In this document: piece after piece, positions 49,340 through 61,900 of the stretch | Position numbering within the stretch: the stretch's first letter is position 1 | How the letters are laid out: the number at the start of each line of letters is the position of its first letter | DNA from: Viola odorata | Taxonomy: Eukaryota; Streptophyta; Magnoliopsida; Malpighiales; Violaceae | Length of the DNA: 64,000 nt | Assembly: GCA_963691705.1 (NCBI GenBank) | Contig: OY829542.1 | Location: forward strand, 57,081,002-57,145,001 | Direction of reading: 5' to 3' | Translations under genes and position numbers: made by a program | The notes under the pieces: model-generated | Told to the model about the DNA's origin: nothing | Seen by the model: only the letters and a program-made list of their open reading frames with translations | The model's database searches: none

Positions 49340-51570
49340 CCATCCATAGCGGACAAATAGTCCCAAAGCAATGAGGGCCTCCTCAACTTGTACCTACCAC
49401 CGTTGACCATACCATCCATGTCTACTTCAATTTATTCTTATTTTTATATCCATTGACTTCTAACGATGGAGGAGTGATATTTTGTATTCCTATAAATGAG
49501 TTGTTATAACTTAATGAGATATTTTTTTTTTTTTAAAGTTTTAAAGATGTGATTGTGTTAAAATTTATATGAGGGAGATGTTGTACTGTTTGATTTTGAG
49601 TTGAGAGTAATCGACACTCAATATAATGACAAATAATAATATTAAAAAAACATAAATAAAATTAAATAGAATTAATGTTCACACGTGACGTGCCAAACGT
49701 AATATTCATGGATAAAGTCTTGAAATTATTTAATTGAGAAAAAATCAATGATATATAATTGATAAAATTAAAATATTAGTTGTACATTTGAAAAATTATA
49801 TATACTTTAATTATCTTAGCGTCTTTTGCGAATATGGTCTATGAAATTTGAGAGAATTTATGATTAAAACATAAATTGGAAATATGATTTTTTAAATCGA
49901 TTAACCCACTAGAATTCTTTTTCCATTTTTTTTTAATTCGCTAATATTAGAGTGCTCAACTCAATATTTCATACTAGCGAATTAAAAAAATATTATTGTG
50001 CGAATACTAAATTTTATCGGTTTGGTTTGGTTTGATTTGGTTTGGTTCGATTAATTGATTTTTTTTTGTTTAGTTATTTTATTAGCAGAAGAAAAATCAT
50101 CATCCATGGATGTTTATAGGAAGGTACCCAGCCTATTTATATTTCCAGCTCAGGTATCAAATTTTATCAGTTCAGTTCGGTTAATCGATTCTCCTCTAAT
50201 AAAATTTATTTTTCTCCTGTCATGAGACTGGTGGTGCCTTGCATCAATGATGTGCTTTTGCATTTTTCTAATAAATGAGTTACCATTTACTCTCCTTTTT
50301 TCAGTAAATATATAACATGTGTATTTAAATTTTATTTAAAAAAATGTTTATTATTATTGAAAATAACTTTTATTAAATAATAATAATAATAATAATTTTT
50401 TTAGAAAATTAAGAATAATAAAAACTTTGATATGTTGTATTACAAAAGTGAGTTAAAATGTAAAATTTATTTATTATTGAATGTCTCCTATTTTAAATTA
50501 GGGATAAATAGCACAAATGTATGTTTATTTCGGATCAATTTAGGTTAAACTCCACTAATTATAATAATTTTGGTACAAACTCACGCACGCTAACAACATC
50601 GCACGGGTAACCTAACTAGTAAGAAACAAACAGATGATTATGTGCTGGATAAGAAGGCCCGTAAGTCTTAAGTCTTAACAAGTCCATTAAGAATATGCAC
50701 TCCTCTTATATTTAGTATTTATTTCTCTCTTTTTTTCGATGTGAAATTTTAATTCGCACACCTCAACAATCTCCCCTTCGAACTAAAATGCTTCATTCCA
50801 TTAAAAAGATTCACTCCTCTTATCTTTAGTCTTTATTTCTTTTTTCTTTCCCATGTAAGACTTTCGTTCGCACATCTCAATAATCTCCTCTCTTTTTAGT
50901 AACAAGTACCTCAAAATGAGATGAAATACTTTGCGCCTTTCTTCTCATCTCCTCATTAAGAACACTCATTAAGAACACTTCCTTTTACATTTTGCAAAGA
51001 GACAACACCATCGGAAGCCGAATTCGTAATTAAAACCCGAAATATTTCTGAAGAATCTGGTAGAGTATTCAGTAGCCATAGGACTTTGGTTTGTACACCT
51101 CAACAACTCAATGATATTTTTAAGGTAGAAATGAGTCTCAAATCCCCAAATTAATTTTATATCTATGAGAAAAAGGAAAGTATTTTCAGCAGTCGTATCC
51201 ATTCAAAGATGCAACCAATTTGATTTTTAATATATGGCATCGAAGATCTCTTTCAACCCAAAAAAAAATTCTAGCTAGCTATAGCTATAGGTGAGTAATC
51301 ATAAGGTTTCATACAATTTAAACATATTGTTCAATGGAAATAAAAGAGAGAACAAATCTGGGTACTGAAGTAAGTAAAAGAGAGAAGATCAAAGGAAGAT
51401 GACTGTGTATACAAATAAAACAAAACTACTATAAAGTACACTGCTAATTAATTTAATTAAAAATTTGTGTAACTCCAAAACAGACTTTTGTCATGACGAG
51501 CTCTACGTTAACAAATCACCTGCTGCAATGAGACGTCGTCTTTTGCATTAATTGGATATATCTGTTGAAA
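49340..51570. other. Intergenic DNA with simple and short tandem repeats
   Basis: AT-rich DNA with TTGGTTTGGTT words at 50018-50050. At about 50698 and 50809 there are two imperfect copies (112 bp apart) of CACTCCTCTTAT plus TTTAGT and TTTATTTCT, a pattern I associate with worn retrotransposon LTRs. No supported gene. Confidence 0.35.
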
Positions 51571-51717
51571 CTATAATTCCTTGATCTCATCATCGTCGTC
51601 TTCAATCGGGGCTGGTAAATTAAGATCTAAAATATTACGACGAGTAGTAATGGTAGTAGTAGGCGCTGGGACAACCCCTGGCGTTTTGGAAGTAACCTCG
51701 GTGTCAAGATCAACCCT
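51571..51717 (-). pseudogene. C-terminal relic of an EAR-motif protein, probably a ZAT-like C2H2 zinc finger gene
   Basis: Minus-strand frame open for 48 codons to TAG 51571-51573. It reads VDLDTEVTSKTPGVV, a Pro/Thr stretch, then NILDLNLPAPIEDDDEIKEL. LDLNLPAP followed by acidic residues is the repressor (EAR) motif at the C-terminus of ZAT-type C2H2 zinc finger proteins. No QALGGH zinc fingers are found upstream on either side of the adjoining solo LTR, so only the tail survives, or the gene has an intron and divergent part I cannot see. Confidence 0.5.
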
Positions 51718-51748
51718 TCAACCATCTAACGTGTTCAAGCTTCAAGGG

Positions 51749-53884
51749 TGTCGCACCCCCGCGAGCGGTTCAGATGAAGAAAAATGTCTCACGTACAATG
51801 GAGTCGCCACCCTATTATTTCTAAGGTTTAGGAAAACCTAAAGTTTGAAAAAATAAAAAAAAATAAAAGCTGAGGCACAAAAAGAAAGGGTCTTAACTCG
51901 AGAACTACGGTTCGGGGTCGATTTATAGACTCGAGAAGGTGTTAGGCACCCGAGTCTCATCCAAAAAAGATTATCAGTTCTAAAAAAGAGGTACTTGAAA
52001 ATCACATTGAAAAATGAGTAACTGGGCCCTCAGGGGGAATCACCGCTTTAATTCTTACGTTGGTTGGATTGATTTTATCCTAATTACTTACCGAGTTGTA
52101 AAAGGAAAATAAACATTTTAATCCTCTAAGAAAATAAAAGGGTTGGTTGTATACCTATTCCAGTTAAAATTTATTCGAGTTTAAAATTAATTTGATTACA
52201 TGCAAAATTAATTAGGTGGAATTACTACTGTTTTATCAATCTTTACTAAAGCGGTGACCCTACTGTCATCACCAGGCCATGCATGATTAATCATATTAAC
52301 TAGGTGATTTAAACATGCATAAACTATCAATGTACCATATTAAAATGAATGCGGAAAAAATGTTGAAAAGAGAAAACAGTGATGACGTTAAATATCATGC
52401 AAACAAATTAATTTAAATTCTAACAATTATAAATAATCATGCATCCGAATATATATACGGAAAGCGTCGAACGAATAAATACAACGTGTACAATAGGTAG
52501 TAGCCAACCCAACTTCTTCCTGATGGGTCGGATCAACCCAGCCGGCCCAAACCAAACCAAAACAGCCCAAACCGGCCAAACCCAACTCCGTCTTCTAATG
52601 GGCCGTCTCAGCCCAGCCGGCCCAACCAACAAAACCCAGCCAACCCTCAAAACTGCAGCCGGCCCAAGCCCATCAGTAACCCATCAGCAACCCTAAGACA
52701 TCACCTTCTTCCTCCAGGCGCCGGCGCCACTGCCGGCGCGGGCACCTGCAACTCCGGCGATCAAAACAGCCAACCCGACAGACCCGAACAGACCCAAGTA
52801 GCCAACCAATACGAACAAAACTGCCCCAAAATCCGGCAAAATTAGCCACAAAATCCGGTCACAACACAGCCACAAAATCCGGCCAAACAACCGAAAACAA
52901 TGTAAACAGAAACAAAAAAAATGAATAAAACAACACAAAATTTTCCCGATCTCCAAGTCGTCGGTGCGGATCCGATACGCGACCAGAGTTCGGGAAAGCG
53001 AAATCAAATAGAAACGGCCGGAGAGAACAAAGATTGGAGGTGAAGAGATGGCAAATGTAAGAAGAGAGGGTCGTACCCTTGTCAAAGTGTCGCCGGAAAA
53101 AAGAGAAAAAAAAGGAGAGAACCGAGATTGAGAGTGAGTGAGCCGAGAGTTTTGGAAAGATGGAGAGTAAATGTGAGGGGAGAGTTTTGGAAAGATGGAG
53201 AGTGAATGTGAGCCGAGAGAGGGAGAGTTGTCAATTGGAATTTTTGGGCTATTTATAGAGGAAGAGTGGGAGTGGTGATGACGATGGCCCAGGGAGAAGT
53301 TGAGATGGTAGTGAGGGAATAAGGAAAAAATGGCGAGTGACAGTGAGGGAGAGGTTGGGATGGCGTTGGCAAATGAGGAAAAATGGGGAGGGAGAAGGTT
53401 GGCATTAAATGCAGTTGTTGTGCAGAGAAAAGGAGAAAAAAATGGAGAAGATGAGGTGGACGAGCATATTATTATTCGGTTCGATTTACGGTCAGAGACA
53501 TTTCGTTTGGAATTGATAATAGTTCGAATGAAAAAATAGTAAAATACGGACAAAATGAAATAAAATAAAATGATACGAAACAAAACAAAATAAAAATAAA
53601 AATAAATAGTAAATAGACGGAAATGTTCGAATTTATAGTCCGAGAAATCTCGTTTGGAGCCGATAGAAACTCGAATGAAAAAAATACCAAAATACGAACA
53701 AAATGGAATAAAACAAAACAAAACAATAGATAGACGGAAATAGTAATGATACTAACAGTAAGTGAAAATTATAAAGCCGATAACGGAACGACTGATGAAT
53801 GGAGATGAAACGAGGGATGTAAAAATAAAATGCAGACATGCTATGATGATTCAAATTAATCGTGCCAAAATTTGGGTATCAACG
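51749..53884 (+). mobile_element. Solo LTR of a retrotransposon, 2136 bp, with a 5 bp target duplication
   Basis: AAGGG stands on both sides (51744-51748 and 53885-53889). The element starts TGTCGCACCCCCG and ends TTTGGGTATCAACG, where the last CA expected of an LTR has become CG. The interior has the GGAGTCGCCACC and GGTGTTAGGCACCCGAGT motifs I associate with large LTRs of plant retrotransposons. It then has a GC-rich part and a tail with repeated GAAACTCGAATGAAAAAA-like words. There is no gag-pol region, so it is most likely a solo LTR formed by LTR-LTR recombination. Assigning it to Ty3/gypsy is only a guess. Open frames inside it are compositional artefacts. Confidence 0.75.
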
Positions 53885-53999
53885 AAGGGACACAATTTAT
53901 TAGTCTCTAATTTAGCCTTTCAAGCCAACATTAATTCTATTTTTCGAACTGTTATGAATTACGATTTAAACTAGTTCTTTATTGGGAAAAAATATTTTT

Positions 54000-55525
54000 T
54001 GGTACCTGCACTCCATTTGAAAAACTCATTTGGCACCTCTCCTTATTTTTTGCTTCATATGTCACGTGCACTTAAAAGAAATGTCTCATTTGGTACCTCC
54101 CCCTAAAGTCATCCATCTCTTGCCGTTAACTGTCTACGTGGTATGACACGTCGGATGCCACGTGGCGACGGTGCTGACGTGTCATATCACTTCATCCCGG
54201 ATTTTTTTAGTCGGGTCGCGGAAACGGGTTGGATTGAACGACGCGTCGTCCGGGCTGTTCAAGCCTCACCACCGAACTCCGCCTCGTGTCGTTCGCGAAG
54301 GCTGTTCAAGCTTTAGAGCTGAACGACGTCGTTCATTCTTTTGATCCCATGAATGAAACGACGTCGTTTCCCGTGTCACTCTCACTCTAACTCCTCTGGT
54401 TCACTCTCACTCTAACTCCTCTGGTTCACTCTCACTCAAACAAAATCGATTCTCCCTCACCTCTGGTTTCACTCAAACTCCTCTGATTCATCCTCGACTC
54501 TGAATCAAATTAAGGTTTGATTAACCAGCTTTTTAATCATGTAATTTACCAACAAACAAATCAGAACACAATTAGACTCTTCAACTACAACTCAATCTCT
54601 TCATAAAAAATAAATTAATGCCAATATTTCAAACCCACATCTGATTGATTGGGTAAGATCAATTATTTTAAATTTGTCCTGCTAAAATTTTCAAAACAAT
54701 ATCACCACTACACGATCCCCACTCTCACCATATATATAGCAAAAAAACCAATTTATCAGTTTTTTTTATATTTTAAAAAAATCACCAATTGAAGAACAAA
54801 AATATAATAAAAATGTCATTTTGGTTATTAAAAAGGAAAAAAACAAGAACAAATACACGTATATAAACTGTGGGCTACACACTCTACTCTGTTCTGTCCT
54901 CCTACATTTTCTCTGCATCCCAGCCACGATGCCCAGCAACAGTCGAAAATGTCTAACAGACAGATTTCATTTCCATTAGTTGACATGACTGCCCCGTCAT
55001 CGTCATCAAAAATCGCGGCTTGTCGACACCATCGCAAGCGATGCGCACCGGATTGCCCACTCGCTCCATTTTTTCCTGCGCATCGCCAATCTGAATCAGA
55101 GGAGTTTGAGTGAAAACCAGAGGTGAGGGAGCATCGATTTTGTTTGAGTGAGAGTGAACCAGAGGAGTTTGAGTGAGAGTGACAAAGGAAACGACGTCGT
55201 TTCTTTCTTAGGGATCAAAAGAATGAACGACGTCGTTCGGCAGTAAGGCTTGAACAGCCTTCGCGTGTCGTTCGGTGGTGGGGCTTGAACAGCACGGACG
55301 ACGCGTCATTCAACCCGACCCGTTTCCGCGACCAATTAAAAAAATCCGGGACGAAGTGGCATGACACGTCAGCACCGTCGCCACGTGGCATCTGACGAGT
55401 CATGCCACATAGACAGTTAACGGCAAGAGATGGATGATGTTAGGTGCCATATGAAGCAAAAAAAAAGAAAAAAAAGAAGTGCCAAATGAATTTTTTATCT
55501 GTTCATTTTAGTATCTTGGCAAATC
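54000..55525. mobile_element. Long inverted-repeat (foldback) element with about 450 bp arms
   Basis: The left arm (about 54000-54492) and right arm (about 55098-55525) are reverse complements. Both carry ACGACGCGTC, GAACGACGTCGTTC, CGGTGCTGACGTGTCAT and CACGTGGC, and a block of tandem CTCTGGTTCACTCTCACTC words. The 600 bp centre is unrelated and has no gene. The outermost bases and a target duplication could not be fixed because the ends are T-rich and worn. It may be a MULE-type foldback element. A single right-arm-like copy lies at 24541-24770. Confidence 0.85.
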
Positions 55526-55974
55526 ATATGTTTTTTATTTTTGGGAGCCAATAGAAAGTGTTCAACTAGGGGAAGAAGCAAATTTCCAAATTTTTGTTCT
55601 TTAATTATTAGAGGGGACTACTAGTCGCTACTGCAATTTATTAATTTCATAAGAAAAATTAATAATTCTTTTAATCTACTTAGGAATTCTCATTTAATTT
55701 ATAAATTTTTATTGAGTATATGTATTTATTAAATATATATATATATATATATAAAATCATTGTTTGAAATAATATTTCCAAACTTATTTATAACTTGTAA
55801 AAGATGTTCTGGGTTTTCCTTTCCGTTACCACCAGAAACATAATCAATAAAGAAGAACAGAAAGCATAGAAACATACTTTAATGCACCCACCAACAGCTA
55901 ACAGTAACACCCATTTCATGTTGAACAACAATATGACAGCAGATAAGACCCACCAAATGTAAATCTTGCTAGAT
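55526..55974. other. Intergenic DNA with a (TA)n tract
   Basis: AT-rich, with an AT dinucleotide run at about 55732-55752. It should contain the 3' end of the receptor-like gene to the right. Nothing else seen. Confidence 0.3.
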
Positions 55975-58900
55975 TTACATGAAGTGCCACCAAATGTAAA
56001 TCTTGTCTTCCACTTTCTGTAGGAATCGGAAATAGGCAAGCCTCCAATTTCTATTGAACAACAGAGGACCCACCACCCCCCAAAACCCAACAATGAACCC
56101 AAGCGCCACAGTCACATAAAGCCATTCAATTTGAAAGTCATCGCTGTTTCCATTCTTCTTGCTGCTGGGAGGACTAACAGTACCGTCACCGCTACAATTG
56201 TCGGTGAGCGGCTTCCCGCAAAGTTCATTGCCAATGAAGCAAGATGAATCAAAGCCTTGAATTTGAGTGCTTGAAGGGATCCTTCCTACCAATTTGTTGT
56301 AGGACAAATTCAAGTGACTCAGAAAAGTCAATTTTGATATGCTCTGAGGAATCTCACCAATGAGTTGGTTATTGCACAAGTCAAGAGATTCTAGTGATAC
56401 TGTAGAACCTATGTTCTTGGGGATAATTCCACTCAAGGAATTGTGTGACAAATTCAATGACTGCAATCCTTTCAAACGTGTGACCTCTTTAGGTATCTCT
56501 CCAGACAATCTATTACTAGAAAGATCCATAATTTTAACTAATCTAAGAATGCTGTGGTATTCATACATTTCTCCTTTCCTTAGAATCTGCATGGAATCAC
56601 AGATCAGCACTTTGTCAAATGAAACTAAAACTAAACCAGTGGATTCATTTACATTGGTCATTGCACTGAAGTTACTAAGACATCGTGGTATAGTACCAAA
56701 GAGATTGTTGTTGGAGAAGTCTAAGATGTGCAAAGAAGTAATGTGGCAGATCTTCTTGGGAATTTTCCCACTAAAACTATTTCTCCCCAAATCTAAAATA
56801 GCCAAATTCAAAAGCTTTTCTCCAATCCAGCTTGGAATGTTTCCCTCCAACTTGTTCCCACCAATATCAAGTGTGGCCAATCTTGTACAATCTCCAACTG
56901 ACAACGGTACTTCACCAGATAAATTGTTATTATGTAGGTGTAAGTATCCGAGCGTGCTTAAACTTCCAATGGATTCCGGAATGCTACCATGAAACTTATT
57001 TTTACTTAGCTCGAGCACCACCAAGTTCCTCCACCTATTCCAGCAATTCGGTATCTCTCCATCAAGATTATTGTTTTTCAGGTAGAGCCAAAGTATCGAT
57101 GAATGATTCGTGCTGCGACATAGAAAGTTGGATATTGACCCTGAAAAAAATTATTCGAAAGATCTAACTCAGATAGAAAGGTTCCTTCATTTTTTTTCCA
57201 ATGGCACGGGTCATACAATTTTTGCTACATCTCCCTTAATTTTCATATTTCATGTTTACTTTTTCTTACAGTTTGTTTTTAATTTTTTAACCACTAAAAA
57301 GATCAAAATTTCAACTTTTAGAAAATAATAAAATTTAAGTTGAAAATTTTAACAATATAGTGACCGAAATGAAAAATTTCCTAAATCATAGGAGATTTTA
57401 TGTGTACTATTCTTAACTTATCAGATTATGTTTCAAAAATACAAGTGCTCCACAACGAAAAGAGAAAGTCTACCTGTTAGTTTGTTATCCATTAAGCAGA
57501 GCAGCTGAAGGTTATGGAGTTCACCAATCTCAGTTGGTATTAGTCCTGAAAACAAAAACAGTGAGATTACAAAAGTTTTAGAAAAAGCTTGAAGACAAGA
57601 ATATTTCATTTGAATGTCAAACATTGAACCAGAAGGTGCATAATGAGGTACCTGTTAGTTTGTTTCCACCCAAGTCTAAGAATTGTAATGAGGTAGCGTT
57701 AAATTGACCTCTTGGAATGGATCCTGAAAGTTCATTTGAATCAAACAGTTCAAATACAGAAAGCGAAAAGAATACAAGAATCACCATAATCAATATTGAT
57801 GAGGAATACACGCTCATGTGATTATACTGAAGAGGATTGGAAAAATGATGGTGGAAGTAACAGTGTTTATAATGTCGTTATTTGAGTTGTGATGTCGTAT
57901 AATTATGGAATATTAACTTGTATGAATCTTACAATTATAAAAAAAAAATATTATTAAATAAATCTAGTGTCAATTAATAATTAAAATTTAATTTAAAGTA
58001 TAATTATATTACTATAGAAAGTAAGCAATTAAACTCGAAAGGACGAACACGGAGGAGGTATCAGGTGTATATCCTTTTTTGGTATCAGGTGTATATACTT
58101 TCTACATTAGATAATATTATATTTTTAATACCTTAAATTTATATTATATAGTTATGGAGTGATACTTCTTCCTTATAAATTTATGTAATAAATTATACAA
58201 TATTTATGTGCTATTGGATATTTTTCTATATAATTAATTAATGTAACTAAAGTTCTACTGTGGGATTTCTTAAATCTTTTAAATCCATATTTTGATGTCA
58301 ACTTTATCATATTTTAATTTTATATTTATTAGTAATACTTTTTTTTAAATAAATTAAGTTGAAAATTTTAACAATATAGTGAACGAAATGGAAAATTTCC
58401 TAAATCATAGGAGATTTTATGTATATTACTCTTAATTTATTAGATTATGTTTCAAAAAAGTCTACCTGTTAGTTTGTTACCATATAAGTAGAGCTCCTGA
58501 AGGTTATGGAGTTTACCAATCTCAGTTGGTATTTGTCCTGAAAATAAAAACAGTGAGATTATAAAAGTTTTAGAAAAAGTTTGAAGACAAGAATATTTCA
58601 TTTGAATGTCAAACATTGAACCAGAATGTGCATAATGACGTACCTGTTAGTTTGTTTCCACTCAAGTCTAAGAATTGTAATGAGGTAGCGTTAAATAGAC
58701 CTCTTGGAATGGATCCTGAAATTTCATTTGAATCCAAACATTTCAAATACAGAAAGCGGAAAGAATACATGAATCATCATAATCTATACTGAGGAGGAAT
58801 GAACACTCATGTGATTATACTGAAAAGGATTAGAAAAATGGAGGAAGCGACAATGTTTATAATGTCGTTATTTGAATTGTGATGTCGTATAATTATGGAA

Positions 58901-61900
58901 TATTAACTTGTATGAATCTTAAAATTATAATATATATATATATATATATATATTATTAAATAAATCTAGTGTCAATTAATAATTAAAATTTGATTTAAAG
59001 TATAGTTACATCACTATAGAAAGCAAGCGATTAAACTCGAACGGACGAATACGATGGAAGTACAGCTCTCACCTAAGAAAATTTTACTTTTTGACCCAAA
59101 TGTAGAAATTAATGGATGCTCACCTTAATTCATTATACACGGATAGTTCTGGGAATTAAAAGAGTGTAAACTAATTATTTATATGGGCAAACCACCATTG
59201 GGAAAAATCTTTAAGTACTTTTTCACATAAAATTCAACACATGATAATTTTTAATTTATATAATAAAAAATATTGAGGTGTTAGATGTATATCCTTTTTT
59301 GGTATCAGGTGTATATACTTTCTACATTAGATTATATTATATTTTTTAATACCTTAAATTTATGTTATATAGTTATGCAGTGATACTTCTTTCTTATATT
59401 ATACAATATTTATGTGCTACTGGATATTTTTCTGTATAATAAACTAATGTAACTAAAGTTCTACTGTGGGATTTCTTAAATCTTTTAATCCATATTTTGC
59501 TGTCAACTTTTAACATATTTTAATTTTATATTTATTAGTAATACTTTTTTTTCTAAACAAATATGTATTGCTTTAGGGTAAGTTACATAAAAATCCTTAT
59601 ACTTTTGGAATTTTATAATTTCCTAAAAGTTTATAACCTAAAGTTATAGTTTAAAACTTTGAAAAGAATGGTAATAAATTTCAGAAAAAAATATGTAAAA
59701 TTTGGAGAAAAATGTCAAATATGGCTAAGCCTACAACATTGAAAAAGAGTGTTTTTTTACCGCAATTTCTTTTAATTTTCTCTCCATTTTTCTGATACAA
59801 TTTTTGCAACATCTCCCTTAATTTTCATATTTCATGTTTACTTTTTCTTATAGTTTGTTTTTAATTTTTTAACCACTAAAAAGATCAAAATTTTAACTTT
59901 TAGAAAATAATAAAATTTAAGTTGAAAATTTTAACAATATAGTGACCGAAATGGAAAATTTCCTAAATCATAGGAGATTTTATGTATATTACTATTAATT
60001 TATTAGATTATGTTTCAAAAATACAAGTGCTCCACAACGAAAAGAGCAAGTCTACTTGTTAGTTCGTTATCCCATAAGGTGAGCCCCTGAAGGTTATGGA
60101 GTTTACCAATCTCAGATGGTATTAGTCCTAAAAACAAAAACAGTGAGATTACAGAAGTTTTAGAAAATGCTTGAAGACAAGAATATTTCAATTGAATGTC
60201 AAACATTGTGCCAGAAGGTGCTTCATCGTACCTGCTATTTTGTTTCGATGAAAGCTTAAGTGTTGTAATGAGGTAGCGTTAAATAGACCTCTTGGAATGG
60301 ATCCTGAAAGTTCATTTGAATCCAAACAGTTCAAATACAGAAAGCGGAAAGAATATAAGAATCACTATCGAGCAACAAGGAAAAATCTGGGATTGCGGAA
60401 CTAATAACAGTGGTGACTGGGTTTGGCAAATGCAGTGGCGGCGTGAGCTCTTTGAGTGGGAATCTGAAGAGTGGGAGAACCTGAAGGAAAGTCTACCTCA
60501 GCCACGTAGTGCGGAAGTCGCTGATACAACTCATTGGCAGCTAGAAAAGACAGGAACTTACTCAGTTCATTCTTGGTACGGGGCAAACGAGGAGCAAATC
60601 CATGAGACGCAGCCCCTTCTTAAAGCTTGCTGGACGAAGCTGGTGCCTTACCGAGTTGAGTTTTTCACGTGGTTGGCGCTTCAAGAGCGTATAGTTACTA
60701 GAGAATTCCTATGGCAGAGAGGTATGATAGAGGAGGAAAGGAAAAGATGCCCAATATGTAACTATGCCTCTGAGACTGTTTCGCACTTACTCTTACATTG
60801 TGACGCAGCTAAGGGTTGTTGGGACTATATTATGAGGTGGCTGGGAGTTCCTTGGTGTCAATCAGGAACGCTTGGAGAGCTATGGCACGTTTGGGGAGAG
60901 ATGTGCCCGAGAAAGGGAGCTGAGTTTGATCGTATGCGGAGACCCTTATTTTATGCGGTGATTTGGAACGTATGGAAGCAACGAAACCAGGTGGTATTCC
61001 AACAAGGAGCCTGCTGTCAGAGGCGTACGGTCAACATTATCTACTCCATGTGGCACAGATGGCTTCGTAGTAAGGACAGTACATTTCCCTACAGTTTGAA
61101 CACGATATTAGCAAGCCCCTCTTGGCTTCTATCGTGGGGAATAAATGGCCAATGAGGCTGTATTTTAAGCCTAGTTTTTTCTGAGTTTGAGCTGGGCGAT
61201 CCCAGTAGCAGTGGGATTGGCAGCATCTTTTTCATTTTGCCTTTTCCCTTTTTTTCTGTTTTCTTGTTTCTGTTCCCCCTTTCTTCTTAGTCATATTTTC
61301 TATGACTGATAATAAAGTTTCAGCTTATTAAAAAAAAATCTATATTGATGAGGAATAAATGCTCATGTGATTATACTGAAGAGGATTAGAAAAATGATGG
61401 TGGAAGTGACAGTGTTTATAATGTCGTTATTTAAGTTGTGATGTCGTATAATTAAGGAATATTAACTTGTATGAATCTGTTATATGCGGATGGATTTTCA
61501 GAAGAGAGAAAGTCTACCTGTCAAGCTGTTATATGCAAAGTCGAGCTCCTGAAGCACGGTCAAATTCCCGAGATTTCGTGGGATGGGTCCGTGGAAACTG
61601 TTGTTTGTGAGATTTAGGACAGTAAGGAAAGCAAGGTTTGATATGTCTGGATGGATGGCGCCTTCAAGACCCATGTCAGTAAGACTCAAAGATGTGACTC
61701 TTTGGTTGTAGGGGTTGCAGGTGACACCAACCCAGCTACAGAAATCGGTGTTTTGGGACCAATTCGTTGCTAAGACATTGTTAGGATCAAGAGTGAGGTG
61801 GTCTCTGAAGGCAAGAAGAGCATTCTGATCAGAGCTGCTGGTGCTGGATGCTGCTGCTGCAAAAGTGTTTAAGAAAAAGAATAGTAACATAGTAGTAATG

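Noticed and set aside
52693..53721. 342-codon minus-strand open frame
   Set aside because: It lies inside the solo LTR and its composition is dominated by Phe, Ser and Tyr from A/G-rich DNA. No domain is visible.
57138..57143. Frameshift proposed at the start of the last receptor exon
   Set aside because: As the sole explanation it is not needed, because a splice acceptor at this site restores the frame from the 72-nt exons. Kept only as a clue to the origin of the chimera.
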